17,005 bases of DNA from Myxococcota bacterium. Its GTDB lineage: Bacteria > Myxococcota_A > UBA9160 > PR03. The position numbers and the translations under genes are program-made. Position 1 is the stretch's first letter; every line of letters begins with the position of its first letter. The DNA lies in assembly GCA_030066475.1 (NCBI GenBank), contig JASJBO010000191.1, positions 1 through 17,005 of the forward strand, in the 5' to 3' direction. The notes beneath the pieces were generated by a model that had not been told where the DNA came from, ran no database searches, and saw nothing but the letters and a program-made list of their open reading frames with translations. Positions 5,794 to 11,706 of the stretch are shown piece by piece.

Positions 5794-8259
5794 ATGGCGG
5801 GGAGCCTCACGCCGGTTCGGGCCCTGCGCGGCTGGCGCGCCGCGCCCGGTGCGATCCAGCTCGAGCTGGAGGTCGGCCGCAGCGGGGGCACGGCGCAGCT
5901 CGCGATCGCGCGCGACGGCTCGGTGCGGCTGCGCGCCGCGTGCGGCCGGGCGCTGCCGCCCGACGCGGGCGACGCGCTCGGACGCGAGCCGTGGCGCGCG
6001 TCGAACGCCGAGCCGTTCCCGCTCGAGTCGGAGGGGGTGGCGCTCGCGTTCGACGGCGCCGAGGGCGGCGCGCGCGTCGAGGTCGAGCCGCGGCCCTTCG
6101 CGATCCGCGTGCTGGGCCACGACGGCCGCGAGCTCGCCCGCTGGCACGAGCTGGCGCTGGCGGAGCAGGGCGCCGCCCGCGTGGTGCAGGGGGTGTCGCC
6201 CGGCGAGCGCTTCCTCGGCCTCGGCGAGCACACCGGCCCGCTCGAGCGGCGCGGACGCCGCTACCGGCTGCGCAACCGCGACGTGGGCGTGCGCGAAGGG
6301 GCCGATCCGCTCTACACCTCGATCCCCTTCCTGCTGCGGCTGGCGTCGCACGACGACGGCACGCGCGCCGTCGGGCTGCTGCTCGACGCGATCGCCCCCG
6401 CGCGCATCGACGTGGCCGGGGAGCGAGCCGACGCGCTGGTGCTCGAGACCGATGCGCGCGGGCTCGACCTCACGTTGTTCCCCGGCCCGCGGCCCGCGGA
6501 CGCGCTGCGGCGCTTCACCGCGCGCGTGGGCCGCGGCGCGCGCCCGCCGCTGTGGGCGCTCGGACACCACCAGTCGCGCTGGGGCTACCGCAGCGCGCGC
6601 GCCGTGCGCGCTCTGGCACGCGAGCTGCGCGAGCGCGGCATCCCGACCGACGCGATCCACCTCGACATCGACTACATGGACGGCTACCGCGTCTTCACCT
6701 GGCATCCGAAGCGCTTCCCCGACCCGAAGCGCCTGCTCGACGAGCTGCTCGCCCAGGGCCTGCGCGCGGTCCCGATCGTCGACCCGGGCGTGAAGGTCGA
6801 CGACGCGTACGCCGTCTTCCAGGAGGGCCAGGCGCGCGACTACTTCCTGCGCGAGCACGGCGGCGCGCATCCGCGCCTGCTGGTCTGGCCGAAGCGCGCC
6901 GTGCTGCCCGACTTCGCGCGCCCCGAGGTGCGCAGCTGGTGGGGCGAGCGTCACGGGCCGCTGCTCGAGGCCGGCGCGGCCGGGATCTGGAACGACATGA
7001 ACGAGCCCGCGGGCTGGTCGCGCGAGCTGCGTGCCGGCCGCCTGATCGTGCCACTGCGCGCCCAGGACCTGTCGCGCACCGAGTGCGCCGATCCCGCCGA
7101 CCCGGCCGATGCCGCGCGCCACGTGCCCTTCGAGACGGTGCGCAACGCCTACGGCCAGCTCGAGTGCCGCGCGACGCACGAGGCGCTGGCGCGGCAGCGG
7201 CCGGGGCAGCGCCCGTTCCTGCTCACTCGCTCGGGCACCGCCGGCATCCAGCGCTGGGCGGCGGTGTGGACGGGCGACTCGCTCTCGACCTGGGCCCAGC
7301 TCCGGCTCTCGCTGCGCATGCTGCTCGGCCTGTCGGTCTCGGGCGTGGTGTTCTGCGGCGCCGACATCGGCGGCTTCGCGGGCCGCTGCTCGCGCGAGCT
7401 GTTCGCGCGCTGGATGCAGATCGGGGCGCTCCAGCCGTTCGCGCGCACGCACTCGATGTGGCTGGGGCCGCGCCAGGAGCCCTGGCGCTTCGGCCGCCGC
7501 GTCGAGGCGATCGCGCGCCGCGCCCTCGAGCTGCGCATGCGCCTGCTCCCGTACCTGTACGGCCTGTTCTGCGAGGCCGAGGCCAGCGGCCTGCCGGTGT
7601 GGCGACCGCTGGCGCTCGAGTTCCCGGACGATCCCGCCTGCGACGAGGTCGACGACCAGGTGATGCTGGGCCCGGACCTGCTGCTGGCGCCGGTGGTGGA
7701 GCGCGGCGCCCGCGAGCGCGCGGTGCAGCTTCCGCCGGGCGTCTGGTACGCGCTCGACGACGACGCGCGCTACGTCGGCCCGCGCCGCGTGCGCGTGGCG
7801 GCACCGCTCGAGCGCCTGCCGGCGTTCGCGCGCGGCGGCTCGATGATCCCCACGCGCAGCGCCACCCGACACACGGGTGAGACGCCCGCCGAGCCGGCCG
7901 TGCTCGAGGTGTTCCCGGGCGGCGACTGCGTGCGCGAGTGGGTCGAGGACGACGGCGAGACCACCGCCTATCGCGAGGGCGCGGCGGCGCGCACCCCGCT
8001 GCGCCTGCGCGCCCGCGCGGGCGGCCGCCTGCGGCTCGAGATCGGCACCCGCGAGGGCGAGTTCCCGCTGGCGCCGCGGGCGTTCCGCGCGCGGGTGCAC
8101 GGCTGCCCCGAGCCCACCCGCGTCCAGCTCGACGCGCTCCCGCTCACGAGCGCGCCGCGCGAGGACGGCGCCAGCTGCCACTGGGAGGCCGGCGTGCTCG
8201 ACGCGCGCTGGCGCGACGACGGGCGGTCGCGCGCGCTCGAGATCGAGCCGGCCCCGTGA
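5794..8259 (+). CDS. Glycoside hydrolase family 31 (alpha-glucosidase-like)
   Basis: An 821-residue GH31 enzyme that hydrolyses alpha-linked glycosides with retention. There is an N-terminal beta-sandwich (to about residue 245), then a catalytic barrel. Barrel landmarks are HLDIDYMDGYRVFTW, the nucleophile motif GIWNDMNEP (Asp401) and the acid/base motif WTGDSLSTW (Asp495). Beta domains follow to the end. The DIDYMDGY and IWNDMNEP forms resemble alpha-glucosidases more than xylosidases. There is no signal peptide, so it is probably cytosolic, acting on imported or stored oligosaccharide. ATG 5794 is taken as the start because the first residues read into the domain; no Shine-Dalgarno precedes it. 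The stop overlaps the next small gene as GTGA. Confidence 0.93.
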   Translation: MAGSLTPVRALRGWRAAPGAIQLELEVGRSGGTAQLAIARDGSVRLRAACGRALPPDAGDALGREPWRASNAEPFPLESEGVALAFDGAEGGARVEVEPRPFAIRVLGHDGRELARWHELALAEQGAARVVQGVSPGERFLGLGEHTGPLERRGRRYRLRNRDVGVREGADPLYTSIPFLLRLASHDDGTRAVGLLLDAIAPARIDVAGERADALVLETDARGLDLTLFPGPRPADALRRFTARVGRGARPPLWALGHHQSRWGYRSARAVRALARELRERGIPTDAIHLDIDYMDGYRVFTWHPKRFPDPKRLLDELLAQGLRAVPIVDPGVKVDDAYAVFQEGQARDYFLREHGGAHPRLLVWPKRAVLPDFARPEVRSWWGERHGPLLEAGAAGIWNDMNEPAGWSRELRAGRLIVPLRAQDLSRTECADPADPADAARHVPFETVRNAYGQLECRATHEALARQRPGQRPFLLTRSGTAGIQRWAAVWTGDSLSTWAQLRLSLRMLLGLSVSGVVFCGADIGGFAGRCSRELFARWMQIGALQPFARTHSMWLGPRQEPWRFGRRVEAIARRALELRMRLLPYLYGLFCEAEASGLPVWRPLALEFPDDPACDEVDDQVMLGPDLLLAPVVERGARERAVQLPPGVWYALDDDARYVGPRRVRVAAPLERLPAFARGGSMIPTRSATRHTGETPAEPAVLEVFPGGDCVREWVEDDGETTAYREGAAARTPLRLRARAGGRLRLEIGTREGEFPLAPRAFRARVHGCPEPTRVQLDALPLTSAPREDGASCHWEAGVLDARWRDDGRSRALEIEPAP

Positions 8260-8447
8260 CGCCGCGGCCCGAGGATGCAGGCGTGGGCCTGTGCGCCCGC
8301 TGCCGCTACGCGCAGCGCCAGCGCAGCGCGAAGGGCTCCGAGTTCTGGCGCTGCCTGCGCGCCGACGAGCTCCCGGGGCTGCTGCGCTATCCGCCGCTCC
8401 CCGTCAGGGCGTGCCAGGCGTTCCAGGACGAAACCGACGCGGACTAG
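8256..8447 (+). CDS. Small four-cysteine protein (63 aa)
   Basis: A 63-residue protein with Cys13-x2-Cys16, Cys33 and Cys53. Between them is a conserved-looking RSAKGSEFWRCLRA stretch and then RYPPLPVRAC. The pattern (CxxCRxA...SAKGSxFxxC...YPxLPVxxC) matches a small conserved family I recall from high-GC bacteria, with no known function. The spacing suggests one bound zinc or iron atom; that is inference. Start GTG 8256 overlaps the GH31 stop as GTGA, so it is probably translated by coupling. Its TAG stop overlaps the stop codon of the convergent hemerythrin gene. Confidence 0.82.
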   Translation: MTPRPEDAGVGLCARCRYAQRQRSAKGSEFWRCLRADELPGLLRYPPLPVRACQAFQDETDAD

Positions 8448-8845
8448 ACGACACGTTCGAGGCTGCGGGCCAGCTCGTCCTCGGTCTCCTCGTGGCCCCG
8501 GAAGGCCTCGAGAAAGCGCTCGAAGGCGCGAGCCGCTTCGGACGGCTCCCGGGCGTCGAGGTGGCCGGCGCTCGTCTCGAGCAGCCCCCGCAGTCGCGCG
8601 TGTTCCTCGGCCAGCGAGCTCACAGCGGGTTCCCGCTCGGGCTGGAGTGCGCGAATCGTCGGAAAGTAGAGACGGCTCTCCTGCTCGAAGTGCGCCTCGA
8701 CGTCCCGCCGGAGCGCGTCGAGGGCGGCGCGCGCGAGTGTCGCGTCGCTACCGCGCAGCGCATCGCGCGCCGCGTCGAAGCGGGTCTCGAGTCGGGCGTG
8801 CGCCTCGCGAATCAGCTCGCCCCGGCCCGGGTCGGCTTCCGGCAT
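8444..8845 (-). CDS. Hemerythrin HHE cation-binding domain protein
   Basis: A 133-residue four-helix protein with the hemerythrin-type di-iron ligand pattern: His16, His52-x3-Glu56, His82 and His118-x3-Glu122. Such proteins bind O2 or NO at a di-iron centre, or handle iron or oxidative stress. The start is ATG 8845, favoured over ATG 8849 because GGAGG sits at proper distance. It is transcribed divergently from a CRP/FNR-type regulator across 81 bases, which suggests the regulator may control it. Its stop shares the palindrome CTAG (8444-8447) with the convergent 63-residue gene. Confidence 0.88.
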   Translation of the reverse strand: MPEADPGRGELIREAHARLETRFDAARDALRGSDATLARAALDALRRDVEAHFEQESRLYFPTIRALQPEREPAVSSLAEEHARLRGLLETSAGHLDAREPSEAARAFERFLEAFRGHEETEDELARSLERVV

Positions 8846-8862
8846 CCATCCTCCGGCCGCAC

Positions 8863-8914
8863 CACCGCGCGGCGGCGGTGTCCTATCCTTGGAGCATACC
8901 GCCGGCTCGGCGGT
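8863..8914. promoter_or_regulatory. Divergent hemerythrin/regulator promoter region with two inverted repeats
   Basis: Two GC-rich inverted repeats share the arms ACCGC...GCGGT: CACCGC-N6-GCGGTG at 8863-8880 and ACCGCCG-GCT-CGGCGGT at 8898-8914. Between them is a -10-like TATCCT at 8884-8889 on the plus strand, which would start a transcript near 8896 for the regulator. The arrangement could be paired operators flanking a promoter. In DNA this GC-rich the arms could also be chance or an RNA hairpin. Confidence 0.4.
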
Positions 8915-8926
8915 GTGGGGCGATCA

Positions 8927-9583
8927 TTGGACCCGCGGCTCGAAGAAGCCGAGTTCTTCCGCGCGCTCTCGCCCGAGCAGCTCGCGCAGGTCCGACCCCG
9001 CGTCGCGCTGCGCCGCTTGGCGCGGGGTCAGGTGCTCTACCTGGAGGGGCAGCCAGCCGATCACCTGTGGGCGGTGTGCTCCGGCGAGGTGCGGCTCTAC
9101 AAGACCTCGAGCGACGGCACCGTCACTGCGTTGGAGCTGGTGGGCCCGGGCGAGATCTTCGGCGCCGTCTCGGCGCTCGACGAGCCCAGCTACCCGGCGA
9201 GCGCCGAGGCAATGGCCGAGAGCGCGGTCTGGTGCCTGCCGGCGCCCACGATGCTCCGCCTGCTCGAGAGCTCGCCACCGCTGGCGCGGGAGATCCTGCG
9301 TGTGGTGTCGCGCCGGCTGCGCCAGACGCGAGAACGGCTGCGGTCTTTTGCCCACGACCGCGTCCCGGAGCGGCTCGCGCGCGCGCTGCTCGAGGCGGCA
9401 CCCAACGGCGAGGCTCTCGGCACGCGGCGCGCCCTGGCCGAGGCATCGGGCACCACCGTCGAGACCGCGATCCGGGTGCTGCGCCGCTTCGAGCGAGAGG
9501 GTCTGGTCCACGGCGAGGTGGGGCGCGTACGCGTGCTGGACGAGGCCGGGCTGCGTCGTGTTGCCGGGCTCGATCGGGACTGA
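8927..9583 (+). CDS. CRP/FNR-family transcriptional regulator
   Basis: A 218-residue regulator: a cyclic-nucleotide-binding-type beta-roll (to about residue 115), a long helix (REILRVVSRRLRQTRERLR) and a C-terminal winged helix. The recognition helix reads TTVETAIRVLRRF, with Glu179 and Arg183 spaced as in FNR (E209, R213), which contact a TGA half-site. There is no N-terminal cysteine cluster, so it is not an iron-sulfur FNR; a heme- or ligand-responsive DNR/NnrR-like role is possible. The start is probably TTG 8927 (GGGG about 6 bases upstream); GTG 8915 is an alternative. Divergent from the hemerythrin gene. A matching palindrome lies 23 bases after its stop. Confidence 0.88.
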   Translation: MDPRLEEAEFFRALSPEQLAQVRPRVALRRLARGQVLYLEGQPADHLWAVCSGEVRLYKTSSDGTVTALELVGPGEIFGAVSALDEPSYPASAEAMAESAVWCLPAPTMLRLLESSPPLAREILRVVSRRLRQTRERLRSFAHDRVPERLARALLEAAPNGEALGTRRALAEASGTTVETAIRVLRRFEREGLVHGEVGRVRVLDEAGLRRVAGLDRD

Positions 9584-9605
9584 GAAACGTCCTTCCCATC
9601 GCGCA

Positions 9606-9621
9606 TATGACCGCGGTCATA
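9606..9621. promoter_or_regulatory. CRP/FNR-type operator palindrome
   Basis: TATGACCGCGGTCATA is a perfect 16-bp palindrome with the TGA-N6-TCA core used by CRP/FNR-family proteins. ATGAC-N4-GTCAT differs by one base per half-site from the DNR/NnrR-type TTGAC-N4-GTCAA. Its centre (9613.5) is 32 bases before GAACAT (9643-9648), the spacing expected for an activator at -41.5. The transcript would begin near 9655, ahead of the ParA-like gene. Assigning it to the adjacent regulator is inference. Confidence 0.65.
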
Positions 9622-9626
9622 CGGAG

Positions 9627-9643
9627 CGGCCGGGGTCCGGCCG
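9627..9643. other. Stem-loop, 7-bp perfect stem
   Basis: CGGCCGG-GGT-CCGGCCG lies directly after the palindrome and before the ParA-like gene. It could end the regulator transcript, or sit in the promoter or leader of the ATPase gene. There is no T-tract after it. Confidence 0.45.
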
Positions 9644-9693
9644 AACATGCTCCACGGAACGGTGTCGCGTCCCAGGACCGGAGGGAGGGGGCC

Positions 9694-11016
9694 ATGCGCG
9701 TCATCAGCTTCTGGACGGGCAAGGGGGGGTCCGGCAAGACGACCTGTGCGGTGCAGCTCGCAGCGGCGCTCGCGGAGTGCGGCTGGCGGGTGCTGGTGGT
9801 CGACCTGGACCCGTCGGCGGGCTCGACGCTGCTGCTGGGAGAGCTGCCCGAGCCAGGCCTGCTGGACGCCATGCGGGGCGACCTCCCGCTCGGCGAGATC
9901 GCAGTCCCGACCGGCGTCGCGGGCGTCTCCCTGGTGCCCGCCGGTCCGGACCTGGCGCGCGCCGAGGCTCTGCTGCGCACCGGGCCCGACCGGACCGAGC
10001 GCGTCGCGATCGCGATCGACTCGCTCCGCGACAGGGGCGACGACTGGGACTTCGTGCTGCTCGACTGCGCTGCGGGTGCGGGACTGCTCGCGCTGGGCAC
10101 GCTGGTGGCGGCGCACGAGCACGTCGCCGTGATCGATCCCCGCCCGCTCTCGGTCCTGGGTCTGGGCGACACCGTGGCGCTCGCCGATCTCGCCCGCGAG
10201 AGGCTCAACCCCGACCTCGCCGTCTCGAGGGTGCTGCTGTCCCGCGTGCCCCGCGGCACGGCCTCGCGCACGACCCGCTCGCACCTGCGCGTCCGGCACG
10301 GCGACCGGGTGCTGCGCTCCGAGATCCCGGAGTGCGCCGGCCTGGTCGAGGCCTCCTGGAAGCGCGAGCCGGTGATCGACTTCGCTCCCGAGGCCCCGTC
10401 CGCACGGGCCTTCCGGGCGCTCGCCGTCGAGTTCGCGCCCGAGAGCCGGCGCGAGGCGCTCGCGGAGCGCGCGCGCCTCGCGCACTGGCTGGCGACGCAT
10501 CCCGGCGTCGCCCACGGACGCCCGCACGAGCTGCTCGATCGCTGCGAGAACTCGCTGCGGCGCCACGCCAGCGAGGATGCGTGGCGCCGGGCCCGCTCGC
10601 TACTACGCGACCCGAACCTGCACTGGGGTGCGGGCGCGGCAAGCAGCGAAGGCGACGCACTGGGGCTCGAGCGGCTCTGCCACGAGCTGGCCACCGAGCT
10701 GGAGCGCCTCGAGCCGCGCGTTTGCGAAGGCTGCGAGGAGCGCCTGGTCGACGCGATCTCTCTCGACGCGTTCGAGCCGGAGGCACAGGAGGCGGTCCGT
10801 GCCTGGGTGCGCGCACTCGCTCCCGAGTGCGAGCACCGCGCCTGGGCGCGGGTGGTGAGCTTCACCGACGCGCGCGGACGCAACATCGACCGCGCGTGCC
10901 GCGCGAACCCGGCCGCGGAGGCAAGCGATGGGGCCGCGGCGGTGGCGCAGATCCTCGCCCACGACTTCGAGGAGCACGCACTGCGCGCCCACGAACCGAC
11001 GCGGACTCACGCGTAG
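9694..11016 (+). CDS. ParA/MinD-like ATPase with an unrecognised cysteine-containing C-terminal region
   Basis: A 440-residue protein. Residues 1 to about 250 are a ParA/MinD-type P-loop ATPase: deviant Walker A GKGGSGKTT near residues 9-17, VVDLDPSAGST, and a Walker B-like FVLLDCAAG in which the usual proline is replaced. The last 190 or so residues match nothing I recognise. They are mostly helical and acidic, with Cys284, Cys329, Cys344-x2-Cys347, Cys379 and Cys402, which may bind metal. ATG 9694 is preceded by GGAGGGAGGGGG, a strong ribosome site. No ParB gene or parS-like site is adjacent, so plasmid or chromosome partition is not supported. Its position behind a CRP/FNR palindrome suggests regulated expression with the hemerythrin/regulator pair. 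Confidence 0.85.
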   Translation: MRVISFWTGKGGSGKTTCAVQLAAALAECGWRVLVVDLDPSAGSTLLLGELPEPGLLDAMRGDLPLGEIAVPTGVAGVSLVPAGPDLARAEALLRTGPDRTERVAIAIDSLRDRGDDWDFVLLDCAAGAGLLALGTLVAAHEHVAVIDPRPLSVLGLGDTVALADLARERLNPDLAVSRVLLSRVPRGTASRTTRSHLRVRHGDRVLRSEIPECAGLVEASWKREPVIDFAPEAPSARAFRALAVEFAPESRREALAERARLAHWLATHPGVAHGRPHELLDRCENSLRRHASEDAWRRARSLLRDPNLHWGAGAASSEGDALGLERLCHELATELERLEPRVCEGCEERLVDAISLDAFEPEAQEAVRAWVRALAPECEHRAWARVVSFTDARGRNIDRACRANPAAEASDGAAAVAQILAHDFEEHALRAHEPTRTHA

Positions 11017-11028
11017 CGGCAACCGCGC

Positions 11029-11052
11029 CGCAGGGGCCCGTCAGCCCCTGCG
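11029..11052. terminator. Candidate bidirectional terminator hairpin
   Basis: CGCAGGGGC-CCGTCA-GCCCCTGCG forms a perfect 9-bp stem between the convergent ParA-like and NUDIX genes. It overlaps the last codons of the NUDIX gene, whose TGA stop is in the loop. No T-tract on either strand, so intrinsic termination is uncertain. Confidence 0.5.
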
Positions 11053-11646
11053 CAGCTGCTCCCAGCGGTCGGGCAGCGGGCGGCCGAGCGCCTCCAGGAA
11101 CATCTCGAGGAAGCGGTAGGTCAGGCCCCAGACCACGTGACGCTCCGGGTCGCCGACCTGGATGCCCGGATAGCCGGGGATGTGCGGGTAGTCCACGTGG
11201 TGGACGGGATCCAGGAGCTTCGCGAGCGGCACCCAGAAGGCGGTCTCGACCTCATGGTTCAACTCCAGCGGGTCGGGGTCCTCGCGGTGGTAGACGTACG
11301 CCGAGATCACCAGCGGCAGGCGGCGTCCAGCGTGACGGCCCTCGAGGTCGTCGAGGCGGCCCAGGTGCTCGGCGCCCGACAGCGAGAGCCCCACCTCCTC
11401 GAGCGTCTCGCGCTCGGCCGTCGCCCGGGGGGTCTCGTCGCGCGGCTCGACGCGACCGCCGGGGAAGGCCATGTGCCCCGACCAGGGATCGCCCTCGCGC
11501 CGGGCCCGCTCGATGAACAGCAGCTCGGGGCCGGCCTCGGGTCCGCGCAGCACGAGCGAGACCGCTGCGCGCGGGCGCGCGGGATCGCCGATCGTGTCGG
11601 GGCAGTGCGCGGCCAGCGCGCGGCGGACCTGGGCGAGATCGACCAC
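11041..11646 (-). CDS. NUDIX hydrolase, CoA-pyrophosphatase-like
   Basis: A 201-residue NUDIX hydrolase that cleaves a nucleoside diphosphate linked to another group. The box reads GGRVEPRDE...AERETLEEVGL, with the metal-binding REXXEE core intact. The spacing before the first Glu is one residue longer than the general consensus, as I recall for the NudL/NUDT7/NUDT8 CoA-pyrophosphatase group. The preceding LLFIERARREGDPWSGHMAFPGG-type segment also resembles that group. The start is GTG 11646; no Shine-Dalgarno precedes it, but TATCCT is 6 bases upstream. It follows the propeller-like gene by 60 bases on the same strand, and may be co-transcribed with it or have its own leaderless promoter. 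Confidence 0.85.
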   Translation of the reverse strand: MVDLAQVRRALAAHCPDTIGDPARPRAAVSLVLRGPEAGPELLFIERARREGDPWSGHMAFPGGRVEPRDETPRATAERETLEEVGLSLSGAEHLGRLDDLEGRHAGRRLPLVISAYVYHREDPDPLELNHEVETAFWVPLAKLLDPVHHVDYPHIPGYPGIQVGDPERHVVWGLTYRFLEMFLEALGRPLPDRWEQLRRG

Positions 11647-11652
11647 GGCGGG

Positions 11653-11658
11653 AGGATA
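11653..11658 (-). promoter_or_regulatory. Candidate -10 box for a leaderless NUDIX transcript
   Basis: TATCCT on the minus strand is followed by six bases and then the GTG start of the NUDIX gene. Transcription starting 7 bases downstream would begin on the start codon itself. There is no Shine-Dalgarno and no clear -35. Confidence 0.4.
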
Positions 11659-11706
11659 GCGGGGCCCCGGACTCGACTTCGTGCAGCGCTCAGGACCGCA
11701 GCCCGG

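Noticed and set aside
5779..8181. 800-codon minus-strand frame opposite the GH31 gene
   Set aside because: It lacks any recognisable motif, whereas the plus strand has the full GH31 catalytic signatures.
7877..8926. Upstream extension of the CRP/FNR regulator frame
   Set aside because: The frame is open by GC bias through GH31, the 63-aa gene and the antisense of hemerythrin; family length and a start near 8927 fit better.
9694..11016. Plasmid partition locus
   Set aside because: There is no ParB gene or parS-like repeat array beside the ParA-like gene, and the neighbours look chromosomal.
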